NCBI RefSeq assembly: GCF_017355915.2
Contig: NZ_JAFEUV020000009.1
Coordinates: 1 to 64,000, forward strand
Origin: Telluribacter roseus
GTDB lineage: Bacteria; Bacteroidota; Bacteroidia; Cytophagales; Spirosomataceae
Direction: 5' to 3'
DNA: 64,000 nt
Shown here: piece by piece, positions 42,901 through 51,352 of the stretch
Numbering within the stretch: position 1 is the first letter of the stretch
Layout: each line of letters starts with the position of its first letter
Position numbers and translations under genes: made by a program
Notes under the pieces: generated by a model
Seen by the model: only the letters and a program-made list of their open reading frames with translations
Told to the model about the DNA's origin: nothing
Database searches by the model: none

Positions 42901-43525
42901 TCACGGTTACCTGCGACTTATTAGTCACATTGATTTCCTGAGTCAGGAAGCCAATGGATGATACCACCAGCGTAGTACTTCCATCGGGTACATTGATGGT
43001 AAAGTTACCGTCCACATCGGTAGTAGTACCCACCGAGCTGTTTTTTACAACCACAGTCGCTCCAGGAATTCCTTCACCGCTTCCATCCACGACTTTTCCT
43101 TTGACCGGAAAAAGCACGCTCTGAGATGTTTTGACTCCTTCCGGCTGATCGGCCGACTTAGCAACCGATCTTTTTAGGAGGATCTGGGTACCCGATACTT
43201 CGTAGGAGATCTGCAGGGGAGCCAGGAAGTTACTCAGTACCGACTCCAGTTTCTCCTCCTTCGCACTGAAGGATACCTTGCGCTGTGAGCGTATCAGCTC
43301 AGGGCTGTACATGAAGTTGACACCCGAGGCTTTACTGATCTTTTCGAGGGCCGCTCCTATCCGCTCTTCCTTGATACTGATCGTTAATCGGCGATTCAGT
43401 ACTTCCTGGGCAAAGCCGCTGGAAGCCAAGGACAAGCCCGAAAACTGAATGACAATAAACAACTGTATGAGGCTGATTCTCATAATTTTAAGCAGGCATT
43501 TCCGCTGGTAAAAGGTTTTTTTCAT
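39965..43525 (-). CDS. SusC/RagA TonB-linked outer membrane protein with STN domain
   Basis: The 1186-residue protein has a long signal region, then an STN secretin/TonB short N-terminal domain (LTISIKEERIGAALEKI, about 48-100). A carboxypeptidase-like beta-sandwich (VKGKVVDGSGEGIPGATV) follows, then the plug (VVVTGYSTQSKRDITGAVS, LYIIDGVPTKGG, IYGARAANGVIIITTKKG) and the barrel ending IGINFGF. It imports oligosaccharides with TonB. The STN domain signals to FecR when ligand binds, which fits the FecR and ECF sigma genes directly upstream. It therefore both imports and senses its glycan. Confidence 0.95.
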   Translation of the reverse strand: MKKTFYQRKCLLKIMRISLIQLFIVIQFSGLSLASSGFAQEVLNRRLTISIKEERIGAALEKISKASGVNFMYSPELIRSQRKVSFSAKEEKLESVLSNFLAPLQISYEVSGTQILLKRSVAKSADQPEGVKTSQSVLFPVKGKVVDGSGEGIPGATVVVKNSSVGTTTDVDGNFTINVPDGSTTLVVSSIGFLTQEINVTNKSQVTVTLQGDIKTLSEVVVTGYSTQSKRDITGAVSTVDATELTKVAAPNVAQQLQGRVAGVTVTSNNTPGGEATVRIRGFGTVNDNDPLYIIDGVPTKGGLNSINPNNIESMQVLKDASSASIYGARAANGVIIITTKKGKIGAPQFTFNSRTGIQTGKVELGLIKDPQLFGDLLWTQRRNAGVLTNGNPSHQQYGNGPSAVVPDYILAGSAYGLSATDPRVNPSLYNYNAAGFYQIVEANKEGTDWHKEILRPAPIQEYNLGATGGTENGRYAISLNYFKQDGVMIHTSFDRYSLRSNTEFTFKKRVRFGENLEVSYTQNKGYYHNNGTGSTANNQDGNPIGNGYRIPSIIPVYDIMGNFAATRAAGLGPATNPVAQLWRGRNNQLNTFRAFGNVYAEADIMKDLVARTSMGIDYNNANRVSYVLMDLEEAEIEPANSLTNANAYDINWTWTNTLNYSKSFADIHKLSVLAGTEAIKGTGRNFSATRTTFFSEDPLFMYLNSGSAGINNSGTGYEWALFSVFGKVNYSLLDRYLLEATVRRDGSSRFGQNNRYGTFPAFSAGWRISQEGFMSNLTWLDDLKLRAGWGQTGNQEIGNYNGFSTYRSTLNQSSYPITGSNNSVVAGFDTEAFGNQDAKWETTTQTNIGLDVTFLKGKFGFNLDVYNRVTSDMLYQVALPATQGVATIPFVNVGEMSNKGLDLGLNYNDQAMNGALTYGVGINFSTYRNNVVKLNNSATAVLLGPAIRSYTWTRSVAGMPLYSFYGLKIDGIYQNQGEVDAGPKYPGYAAVGKYKYQDTDGDGTITDNDRVFLGNPHPDFTYGINLNLGYKNFDFSAFLQGVQGNQVLNMVKRWVDFNNQAGNRSLRMLYDSWTPENPDAVLPILDANDSRSQQPSSYFIEDGSYLRMKNITLGYTLPAGTLSKIGLSSARVYVQAQNLFTITKYSGIDPEITSVGSTPGSTVLGIDQGNYPNAKMYQIGINFGF

Positions 43526-43627
43526 ACTTTTGTCTGTGTTGTTGGTTTAAAAAATCAGCAAAAAGGGTCCCTGATCCCCATTGGGGACTTTTCTTTGCGC
43601 CAGCCTAGAAACGGGGGATTTTCAATC

Positions 43628-43659
43628 GGGGTGAACGGTGTTGCCGCACTGTTCACCCC
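43628..43659. terminator. Hairpin between fecR and susC
   Basis: GGGGTGAACGGTG pairs with CACTGTTCACCCC (one G-T pair, 6-base loop). A second hairpin on the minus strand, at about 43560-43592, ends in TTTTT. They probably end the fecR transcript before the susC promoter; I cannot place that promoter. Confidence 0.5.
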
Positions 43660-43711
43660 ATTTTGTTCTCTGTGTTTTTATCGAATAGAGTTAAGGGTTT
43701 AGGTTAGATAA

Positions 43712-44815
43712 TTATAGACAGGAATTTCCTTTGATACGTATCTTCTCCTCGGTAATCTCATAGTCGGCTTCCAGTATCGTACAGATCCATCTGATCTTAT
43801 TTTCCAGTGGCTCATCCCCCAGCGTGGCCGTGATACTGCAGTTGGCCATCTGATCTTTATTGTAGTCTATATCTACCCCGTACGCATTTCCGAGTGCGGC
43901 GAATACTTCCCCGACCGGGGCTTCGGAGTAGGTAAAGGGCTGATGTTCGATAGCCAGGTTCAGGAGTACGGAGCTCTTCTGTGTCGACCGTACCAGCGTC
44001 AGATTAGTCCGGTCAAAGCTAGCCTGCTCGTTTTGAGTCAGCACTAATCTGGCGGCCGGTTCACCGTTTGCGGACTCCGCTTCCCTATGACTATATACGT
44101 ACACCTTTCCCGTCTTTACGGCCACCTCCACTTGCCCGTCCTTGCGGCCCGCCCTGATACTGAAACTCGTCCCGTGTACCTGCGCCACCAGTTCATTGGC
44201 ATATACATAGAAGGGCTGCTCCGGATTTTTGGTCACTTCAAAGAAAGCCTCACCTGACAGGTATACCTCCCGCTTAGCCGGGTCAAACTGCCGGGGGTGC
44301 CGGATGCTGCTATATCCCTGGAGCACTACCGAACTTCCGTCCGGCAACCGAACATACTTCACATCCCCGTCACTATTTTTGATTTCGGTGAGGCCTGTAT
44401 ACTCCCCTTCTCCGATCTTTGATAAGGCTGAGCCCTCTCCCGAATGGACAGATCCGTACAGTAGTAACCCTATACCAAGTGCAACAATCAGTGAAGCCGC
44501 TACGGCCCAGCGATACTTTATCCGTGCGAACAGGCGAACTACTTTGTTGCGTCTCCTCTCCTCCTCTATATTCTTAGCAATACGGAGTGCCTGCCTGATC
44601 CTGTGCTCAACATATATATCAGATACCTCCAGACTATTAGCTTCTACGGAGTTGACCAAAGCTATGGCATTTTCCAGAACGGCTCTCCGCAGCGGCTCTA
44701 CTTTCACCCATTCCTCCCAGCGAGCATCATCCTCAGGCTTTTCTCCTCTTGCCCATTTCAGGAAATCAGAGTTTTTCATCAGGTACTCTAAGGATGCTGT
44801 ATAGGAGTGGTTCAT
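43712..44815 (-). CDS. FecR family anti-sigma factor
   Basis: The 367-residue protein has an N-terminal cytoplasmic part of about 95 residues (binding the sigma factor) and one membrane helix near 96-117 (YRWAVAASLIVALGIGLLLYG). The periplasmic FecR domain has VRLPDGSSVVLQGYSSIRHP and VYLSGEAFFEVTKNPEQPFY, and a C-terminal DUF4974 domain reads FTYSEAPVGEVFAALGNAYG. It passes the signal from the STN domain of SusC to the ECF sigma factor. The sigma gene is 92 bases upstream. Confidence 0.95.
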   Translation of the reverse strand: MNHSYTASLEYLMKNSDFLKWARGEKPEDDARWEEWVKVEPLRRAVLENAIALVNSVEANSLEVSDIYVEHRIRQALRIAKNIEEERRRNKVVRLFARIKYRWAVAASLIVALGIGLLLYGSVHSGEGSALSKIGEGEYTGLTEIKNSDGDVKYVRLPDGSSVVLQGYSSIRHPRQFDPAKREVYLSGEAFFEVTKNPEQPFYVYANELVAQVHGTSFSIRAGRKDGQVEVAVKTGKVYVYSHREAESANGEPAARLVLTQNEQASFDRTNLTLVRSTQKSSVLLNLAIEHQPFTYSEAPVGEVFAALGNAYGVDIDYNKDQMANCSITATLGDEPLENKIRWICTILEADYEITEEKIRIKGNSCL

Positions 44816-44907
44816 GAGTGGATAAGAGTGCCATTTCTACTAGTATCCTTTTATATGGCTGGAATACTCACTTGCCGCAGAGAATTTTTAAAATTATTTA
44901 AATAGTG

Positions 44908-45513
44908 CTATACTATTTGGCAAAAAGAACAAACAGCGATCATATAAGGTAAGGTAGATGGCCATAGCTCACGCAGATTGCCAAGCGCCCGCTGAATAAT
45001 GTTACTGACGGATTGAGGATTGATGGAAAGAAGACCCGCTATTTCCTCGGGCTTGAGGTTTTGGAAGAAGCGCAGATAAATAACCTCCTGCTGGCGCGAC
45101 GGAAGCTGGTCGAGTACCCCCTGCATTTGCTTTTGAAGAGCCTGATCACTTTCTACCTGTATGAGTGAGTCCTCTCGTGAAAACTCCGGAACCAGATCGT
45201 CAAAGCGCCCGGTGAGCTCTACCTCTTCCGTGCGTGGTTTGATGGTTTTCAGGATGCGGTGACGGAACGACTTGAGCAGGTAAAATCTGACCGAAGGTGT
45301 GTCATTGATGGTTTCCCGGTGCAGCCACAAATGTACCAGCAGGTCCTGCAGTGCATCCTCAATCAGCTGTACATTGGGCGTAAACTTCTGCCCGTATTGG
45401 AGTAATGTCCGATAGTACCGCCTGGCCAGCTCGGTATAGGCCTCCTCATCTCCTTCTCTGAAATAGCTCCAGAGCACTGCATCATCTGTAATTTTCGTAA
45501 ACCGGGGTGACAT
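44908..45513 (-). CDS. ECF RNA polymerase sigma factor
   Basis: The 201-residue protein has sigma region 2 with EAYTELARRYYRTLLQYGQKF and EDALQDLLVHLWLHRETI, and region 4 with LPSRQQEVIYLRFFQNLKPEEIAGLL and INPQSVSNIIQRAL. It is of the FecI-like type that pairs with FecR. It should direct transcription of the susCD-led locus when released, and possibly of itself. The C-terminal end, with CSFCQIV, is unusual in carrying two cysteines. Confidence 0.95.
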   Translation of the reverse strand: MSPRFTKITDDAVLWSYFREGDEEAYTELARRYYRTLLQYGQKFTPNVQLIEDALQDLLVHLWLHRETINDTPSVRFYLLKSFRHRILKTIKPRTEEVELTGRFDDLVPEFSREDSLIQVESDQALQKQMQGVLDQLPSRQQEVIYLRFFQNLKPEEIAGLLSINPQSVSNIIQRALGNLRELWPSTLPYMIAVCSFCQIV

Positions 45514-45542
45514 AAGTACAGCAGAAATAACATTCGCTGAAT

Positions 45543-45550
45543 CAAATGTA
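45543..45550 (-). promoter_or_regulatory. Candidate -7 box before the ECF sigma gene
   Basis: The minus strand reads TACATTTG, an exact fit to TAnnTTTG, 29 bases before the ATG. No clear TTG is found at -33, so the support is partial. Confidence 0.3.
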
Positions 45551-45825
45551 TACAGTCAGGTTATCTTATAAAATAGTATTCTGCACTTTATAGAAATATC
45601 AAAATTAAATTACGGAATCGTCCCAAGTAGCCCAAATATTTAATACTAAATTAACTAGTTACTTCTTTTTATAATAGTCAAATTTAACTATGCAACTGAG
45701 CTCCACGCTCTGGCAGCCAGCCGACTACTATCAGTAGGTAATCTGAGACATCTGATAAAATCAAACCCCCAGTCGAAGTAGGCACTGGTAGCGCCACCGG
45801 CTTTCCAATAAGCTATCATAAAAAA
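45551..45825. other. AT-rich gap between the sigma gene and the phytase terminator
   Basis: No gene is visible. The left part is AT-rich and may carry the sigma promoter; the right part has no open frame with coding character. Confidence 0.4.
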
Positions 45826-45852
45826 TACGTTCGGCCCATGGGGCCGGACGTA
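45826..45852 (-). terminator. Terminator of the phytase operon
   Basis: TACGTTCGGCCC pairs with GGGCCGGACGTA (one G-T pair, ATG loop), followed on the minus strand by TTTTTT. It lies 35 bases after the phytase stop. Confidence 0.85.
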
Positions 45853-45887
45853 TGCTCATTTCTATACTAAGCCTTCTTAATTAGCTA

Positions 45888-46967
45888 CTACTGCAGTTCG
45901 GTTCCGGCTATATCTTCCCAGCGGTACAGGTGGAACGTCCGGTCGTTGCTCATGACTACGAAAAGTCCCTTCTGGAAAAGCCGGTCGAGGGGGAGTGAAA
46001 CCACCTCGGAGCCATCACTCTCCGCAGCCCTTACCCGTACTACCTTCAGCTCGGTATGCTGGTGCGGCGCCCCGGCTTCGCCTTCCCGACGGAAAATATG
46101 AAACTGGTTGTGCTGCTGGTCCGACACCAGAATATAGCCGGTAGTGGGCGACGTCTGGTAGATGGAGATACCCTCGTGGTCGGCGGCAAAGCCGGTAGTG
46201 GCAAAGAGCGCCAGTTCTTTATTTCCTTTGTCCGGATCGGCGAAGTACTTACGTACGCCTTTGCCTTCGTCGGAGTAGTACACGTAGCCCAGTTCGTCAT
46301 CCACCGCAATGGATTCGATCTCTTTGAGGCCGCTGTAGGCTCCGAACTTACGTACCAGCGTAGCTTTTATCTGTCCGCTCCCGTTGTCTTCCAGCAGGTA
46401 CTGCCACAGGTAGGTACCATCGGTGGGGCCGGTCTTGCGTCCTACAATGGCGTAGATCTGCCCCGCCTTCGAACGGTACAGGCCGATGCCCATCAGGTCA
46501 CGCTCCTCCTTACCCGTCTGCCCCTCAAATACCTCGATACCTCCCTGGTCTATAGGTTTCATATCGGGCAGGGAGAAGATTCGCAGCTTATGCGTGTAGC
46601 GCTCGGTCACAACAGCGATGTCGGTGGGCCTGCCGCCCAGCATCAGGCCGTACTCCACATCCACGTTGTTGGGGCGCTGCAGGCCGCGTACTACCTTCTC
46701 AGGCTGTATCTTCCCTTCCAGGTTGAACACGTACAGCGCTCCGTCCTGGTCTTTGTCGGTACCTAGTATGAGGCTTTGGGAGGGGTCGGCGGGGTTGATC
46801 CACACCGCCGGGTCGTCGGAATCGTGCTGTACCGGCTCTGTTACATAGATCGGCTCTACTACGGCTACCGAGTCGGCTACTCCGCTGTCGGTATGCAGGC
46901 TGTTGGCAGTCTGGCACCCATACGCCAACAGGCTGCATCCGATAATTATTAAGATATAATTTTTCAA
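45888..46967 (-). CDS. 3-phytase (beta-propeller) lipoprotein
   Basis: There is no ATG at the start. I use the TTG at 46965-46967 (359 residues), which gives a normal lipoprotein signal ending AYGC; a second TTG six codons upstream is possible. The mature protein is a beta-propeller phytase: DSDDPAVWINPADPSQS, LILGTDKDQDGALYVFNL, VVRGLQRPNNVDVEYG, EIESIAVDDELGYVYYSDE and ADHEGISIY. Asp and Glu residues in these loops bind calcium, as in known members. It removes phosphate from phytate outside the cell. It is third in an operon with a TonB receptor. Confidence 0.88.
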   Translation of the reverse strand: MKNYILIIIGCSLLAYGCQTANSLHTDSGVADSVAVVEPIYVTEPVQHDSDDPAVWINPADPSQSLILGTDKDQDGALYVFNLEGKIQPEKVVRGLQRPNNVDVEYGLMLGGRPTDIAVVTERYTHKLRIFSLPDMKPIDQGGIEVFEGQTGKEERDLMGIGLYRSKAGQIYAIVGRKTGPTDGTYLWQYLLEDNGSGQIKATLVRKFGAYSGLKEIESIAVDDELGYVYYSDEGKGVRKYFADPDKGNKELALFATTGFAADHEGISIYQTSPTTGYILVSDQQHNQFHIFRREGEAGAPHQHTELKVVRVRAAESDGSEVVSLPLDRLFQKGLFVVMSNDRTFHLYRWEDIAGTELQ

Positions 46968-47016
46968 AACTGTGTCAGTTAGCAACGACTATCATACGTG
47001 TACAAAAGGCTACCGC

Positions 47017-48285
47017 TTACTTGGTACCAAAGGCACCGATGTAGGTAGCAGGCGCGGGCGACTTGTAGGTGACACCGTTGATGGCAAGACCATCGGCATA
47101 GAGACGGGTAAAGTCGGTACGTCCTTTGCCCAGCGCGGGTGAACCAGTCTGCAGGTGGAAGTCCCAGGCTGTATTAAAGGTAGGGTTGGTCATGCTGGTG
47201 CTCAGTGGGTAGTTTACGAACTTAGGATCGTTGTCACCTACTTTGGCCGCCAGCAGGTCGTTAACACCGGCAATGATTTCGGTAGATGGCTGGAACTGCT
47301 TCACGGCGTCTTCACTGTGGCCGTAGTACAGCGTAGTGCCAATCACGGAGCGGTTGTCTTCGGGAGCGCCCTTATCACGCTTGATACCGAAGCGGTCGTT
47401 GGCCAGGAGGTTGTTGTACAGGTCGGCACGCACCGACTTTTCCAGCCAGATCGAGCCCCCTTTGGTAGTAGGACGGCGCCAGCCCGCGTTGATGATGGTG
47501 TTGTTGTAGCCAACAATGTATGCCTGAGGGCTGCGATCACCGGAGTTGGAAAGTTTGAGGGCGTTGGTATTGGGGCTGTACACCAGGTTGAAAGCGATGT
47601 CTGCCTGTACACCTGACTTAATGTTGATAGCATCTCCACCCGATACACCCGTCGTGTAGAAGAGGTTGTTGGCAATGATCACTTTACCCCCTTCGATGTA
47701 AAAACCATCTTCGTTGAAGTTACGGATCGTGCTGTTCATCACCACCAGCTTACCGTTGAGAGCCGGGTAGTAGATAACGGGTACGTGCTCACCTGCTGCG
47801 GCCTTGTACAAGCCTGCCTTTACCGAAGGTGACTCTTCGGTAGTAACGGCACCACCGTACTCCAGGATGGTATTCTTGATCACGAATTCGGCAGCGTTAG
47901 GGCCCGCGATCAGACCACCCCACAGGTTTCCGAATTCATTTTTAGCCGTTTTCCAGGCATCGGGTACCGTAAACTTCACCGGTGCTTCGGCCGTACCGAG
48001 GCTATACAGGTTACCCAGTACTACTACCTCCGGCTTCACCACCGAATCACTGAACAGTACCGTAACGCCTTCTTCGATGGTCAGGGACTTACCGGCCGGG
48101 ATCTGCAGGTGACCGGTGATCTTGTAGGTATTTCCTTTTTTCCAGGTACCTGATACCTCACCGGCTACCGACTCCTGAACGGTTGGCTTTTCCTCCTCAA
48201 CGGGAGTTACCTCAGTGTCATTATTGTTGCAGGCCTGGAAGCTAAGCAGGGCAGCGGCTGCCATGTACATAAATACCTTTTTCAT
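47017..48285 (-). CDS. Right-handed beta-helix lipoprotein
   Basis: I use the ATG at 48283-48285 (422 residues), three codons into the longer frame. The signal ends in FQAC. The sequence contains repeated short strands of parallel beta-helix type: WKKGNTYKITGHLQIPAG, LTIEEGVTVLFSDSV, then repeats around VVMNSTIRNFNEDGFYIEGG and IIANNLFYTTGV, and a final GAFGTK. The function is not known; the fold suggests polysaccharide or ligand binding at the cell surface. It lies between the TonB receptor and the phytase genes with gaps of 48 and 49 bases. Confidence 0.75.
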   Translation of the reverse strand: MKKVFMYMAAAALLSFQACNNNDTEVTPVEEEKPTVQESVAGEVSGTWKKGNTYKITGHLQIPAGKSLTIEEGVTVLFSDSVVKPEVVVLGNLYSLGTAEAPVKFTVPDAWKTAKNEFGNLWGGLIAGPNAAEFVIKNTILEYGGAVTTEESPSVKAGLYKAAAGEHVPVIYYPALNGKLVVMNSTIRNFNEDGFYIEGGKVIIANNLFYTTGVSGGDAINIKSGVQADIAFNLVYSPNTNALKLSNSGDRSPQAYIVGYNNTIINAGWRRPTTKGGSIWLEKSVRADLYNNLLANDRFGIKRDKGAPEDNRSVIGTTLYYGHSEDAVKQFQPSTEIIAGVNDLLAAKVGDNDPKFVNYPLSTSMTNPTFNTAWDFHLQTGSPALGKGRTDFTRLYADGLAINGVTYKSPAPATYIGAFGTK

Positions 48286-48333
48286 TTCTAACATGATGGT
48301 TTGTTGTTATAAATTGGTTGACTGTTTTGTTGC

Positions 48334-51090
48334 TTATAGTTTGTAGCGTACCCCCAGAATATAGGAGCGCTGGTAGTAATCGCGCCGGATCAGCGTGCGC
48401 TGGCTTCCCTTCTGGAACGGAATGCCGTCGTTACGGGCGCTTACGTTGTTGATGTACACCTCCATGGGCGTGTTGAGCAGGTTATTGGCCTTCATAAACA
48501 GGCTCCAGCCCCTACCCAGGCGCTTTTCCAGCGACGCATCCACCTGTACGAACCCCTTCTGCCACAAGTCGTTGTCCACAAATTGCGATACCGTATTGAT
48601 GCGGTCGCCGGTATAGCCAGCAGCCAGTTGGGCATCGAGCTGGCGACGGGTATCCTTGTAGAGCAGCGTCAGGTTGGCCACGTGCGCCGACTGTCCGAAG
48701 AGGGGCCGGGTCTGGTTGACCAGGATGGTCTCGAGGTCACCGCTCTCGTTGCGGATCCGCTTTGATTTGAGCGTGGTGATGGTAGAGTGTGTATAGGTGT
48801 AGTTGGCCTTGATGCCCCACCGGCGCAGGTACCGGATGTAGTCCACTTCCAGGCCGTAGTTCGTGGCATTGCCGAAGTTGCCGGGCGAGTAGTACTGGTC
48901 CTGGCCCCGGATGGCGTCGCGCTGCAGGGTATACTCAATGGGGTCTTTGATGGATTTATAGAAAACACCTACCATAAACTGCTCCGAGGCACTAGGGTAC
49001 CGCTCGTAGCGCAGGTCCAGGTTGTCGGCGATGGTGCGTCTCAGGTCGGGGTTACCGCGCTCCTGAAACTCTTCGTTGACGATGCGGTAGGGAACAATCT
49101 CAAAAAAGCCCGGGCGGTTGATAGAGCGGAAGTAGGAGGTCCGCAGATTGCTATGGCCGTGCATCTTGTACGTCAGGTGCAGGCTGGGGAGCCAGTCGGT
49201 GTACACCTGGCTGTTGGTGGGGCGCCCTTCGCCAATGGGAAACTTCATGGTGTAGCCCTGATTGGTGGCCTCGGCCCGTACTCCACCCAGCACTTCCAGA
49301 TTACTCACCTGCCCTTTGACCTGCAGGTACCCGGCCCGGATAGACTCGGTGGCGTCGTAGTTAAGAGCCGTCGCTACGGCTCCGCGCGGGTTCTGGATGG
49401 TCCACTCGATCTGCGAGTAGTCGGTGAAGTCCTCGCCGTAGCGGGCAAAAAGGTTGGCAGGGCGTAGCTGGTAGTTGTTGTAGAAGTTGGTGCGGGACTT
49501 GTCGCGGTACAGCCCTCCTGCCGACCACTCGGTGGCTACTTCGCCCAGCCTACGGGTGTAGGTCAGGTTGAGGTAGGCGGCCAGGTCGCGGTCGGTGTTG
49601 AGTTCCCAACGGCGCGAGGCGTCATCGACGGTAGTGCGTCGCTCAACGAAGTTTTCGCGTACCCCCACCAGCGGTACCGTCACGTTGTCGGGCTCCTCGT
49701 TGGTAGCCAGCGAGTACACCGCCGACCAGCGTAGCTGCAAAGCATCCAGCAGCTGATGCCGCCCCTGCAGGGTACTGTTATGGATCTGCTGGCGGGTCAG
49801 GCGTGAGCGGGTCGAGTAGCCAAGGGTGGCGTTGCCCAGTTGGGGGTCATACCCTCCGATGGTGAGTTGGGTCGTTTTCTGATCACGCACCTGAATATTG
49901 GTCAGATTCAGGTAGGCATTGTACCACTCCAGGCGGTGACGGGCATTGAAGCGGTAGTCGGCTTTGGCGTGCAGGCCATAGCGACGCTGCTGCTCCGAGA
50001 ACTCGCGATCCCGCATTCTGTTAAGGGTGACGCCGCGCAGGGTATCTACGGTTTCGAAATCAAAAAACAGGCTGTTGCTCCCCCGGTAGGTATTCTGGAA
50101 GCTACCTGCCACCAGTACCCCCAACTTATGGTTCAGAAACTGGTTTCCGATGGATAGTCCTCCGACGAGGTTGGGCAGGGGCGACTGCGAGCGATAGGTG
50201 ACCGCCGCCTTCGAAAAATCCTTGGGGGTGGCGCTGTACTGATTTCCAAACCGCTCGTAGGGCGACTGCGTCTGGATGTTGCGGTTGTCGTAGCTGGTAA
50301 AGGGGCGCTGCACGAACAGCTCATTGTAGCCCGTAGCCAGATTGCCCGATACCACCAGGTGGTCAGGAGCATCTTTCATGACCATATTGATCACTCCACC
50401 GACGGCATCACCTTCCATATTGGGCGTCAGGGCCTTTACCACCTCCAGACGGTCCAACAGCTCCGAGGGGAAGATATCCAGGGGTACGTAGCGGTACTTG
50501 TTGTCGGGGCTGGGGATCTTTACGCCGTTGACGAGGGTGTAGTTGTAGCGCTTGTCCATACCGCGCAGGATGGCGTGCTGTCCGTCACCGTTGCTGTTGC
50601 GCTCTACCGACACCCCCGATACCCGCTGGATCACGTTGGCTACGGTCAGGTCGGGCGATAGCTCGATGGCCTTGCCCGATACGATATTAAGTACCTGGCT
50701 GGCGTTGCGCTCCATGGAGCGGGCGGTCGTTTCGGACGCGCCGTCGCGTTTTCCAACCACGGCCACTTCGTTCAGGGTACTGTACACCGCCGGTGCCAGG
50801 GACAGGTTGAGCGGCTTAGCCTCCGGCATGGGTACCTTCACATCCAATGACTGCGACGCATAGGATACGTGCCGGACCACGAGCCGGTAATCGCCTTTAG
50901 GCAGATTGGCTATGGCAAAGGTGCCGTCCAGCCCGGATACATCGTAGTAGGTGGTGTTTTCGAGAAGTAGGGTGACGCCTACAATGGGCTCACCGGTTTC
51001 GGCTTCTACAATTCTCCCCCGAAGTACCTGCGCCGAAGCGCTTCCAACAAGCAAACACAGAAGTAGGAGGAGTAAAGGAGTACGTGCCAT
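48334..51090 (-). CDS. TonB-dependent receptor with carboxypeptidase-like domain
   Basis: The 918-residue protein has a signal peptide and a beta-sandwich domain (LRGRIVEAETGEPIVGVTLLL, about 22-105). A plug follows (VIQRVSGVSVERNSNGDG, ILRGMDKRYNYTLVNGVKIP, MEGDAVGGVINMVMKDAP), then a barrel ending YILGVRYKL. It imports a ligand using TonB energy. As its gene leads an operon with a beta-propeller phytase and a beta-helix lipoprotein, the ligand is likely phytate or its products, or an iron complex. There is no STN domain and no SusD partner. Confidence 0.9.
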   Translation of the reverse strand: MARTPLLLLLLCLLVGSASAQVLRGRIVEAETGEPIVGVTLLLENTTYYDVSGLDGTFAIANLPKGDYRLVVRHVSYASQSLDVKVPMPEAKPLNLSLAPAVYSTLNEVAVVGKRDGASETTARSMERNASQVLNIVSGKAIELSPDLTVANVIQRVSGVSVERNSNGDGQHAILRGMDKRYNYTLVNGVKIPSPDNKYRYVPLDIFPSELLDRLEVVKALTPNMEGDAVGGVINMVMKDAPDHLVVSGNLATGYNELFVQRPFTSYDNRNIQTQSPYERFGNQYSATPKDFSKAAVTYRSQSPLPNLVGGLSIGNQFLNHKLGVLVAGSFQNTYRGSNSLFFDFETVDTLRGVTLNRMRDREFSEQQRRYGLHAKADYRFNARHRLEWYNAYLNLTNIQVRDQKTTQLTIGGYDPQLGNATLGYSTRSRLTRQQIHNSTLQGRHQLLDALQLRWSAVYSLATNEEPDNVTVPLVGVRENFVERRTTVDDASRRWELNTDRDLAAYLNLTYTRRLGEVATEWSAGGLYRDKSRTNFYNNYQLRPANLFARYGEDFTDYSQIEWTIQNPRGAVATALNYDATESIRAGYLQVKGQVSNLEVLGGVRAEATNQGYTMKFPIGEGRPTNSQVYTDWLPSLHLTYKMHGHSNLRTSYFRSINRPGFFEIVPYRIVNEEFQERGNPDLRRTIADNLDLRYERYPSASEQFMVGVFYKSIKDPIEYTLQRDAIRGQDQYYSPGNFGNATNYGLEVDYIRYLRRWGIKANYTYTHSTITTLKSKRIRNESGDLETILVNQTRPLFGQSAHVANLTLLYKDTRRQLDAQLAAGYTGDRINTVSQFVDNDLWQKGFVQVDASLEKRLGRGWSLFMKANNLLNTPMEVYINNVSARNDGIPFQKGSQRTLIRRDYYQRSYILGVRYKL

Positions 51091-51245
51091 CAGTGCAAAT
51101 CATTTTTTTCATACTAGCCCGACCCGTTGAGCTGGGGCGGGTGTCAAACGACAGCACGAAGGTGAATACAGTAGGGGCAGAGCTCCAAATCAGGGGCGTT
51201 AACAAACAGGCAACATTGGGCCCAAAGCCATAAACAAAGCGTTAA

Positions 51246-51253
51246 CAAACGTA
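51246..51253 (-). promoter_or_regulatory. Candidate -7 box of the phytase operon
   Basis: The minus strand reads TACGTTTG, an exact fit to TAnnTTTG, about 156 bases before the TonB receptor ATG. The upstream TTG is 15 bases away instead of about 20, so the fit is partial. The leader would be long. Confidence 0.3.
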
Positions 51254-51352
51254 ACAAAACAATCTCAACCTACTGATTTACAGTACCAACCGGCGTTACC
51301 AGCAAGCCATTATCTTTGTATTACGATACTGTTACCTCAATGTTAAGCGGGC

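Noticed and set aside
46056-46766. Plus-strand frame of 236 codons inside the phytase gene
   Set aside because: Antisense shadow of the beta-propeller gene; low-complexity Val/Gly/Leu content.
48787-49467. Plus-strand frame of 226 codons inside the TonB receptor gene
   Set aside because: Antisense shadow, no start signal and no domain.
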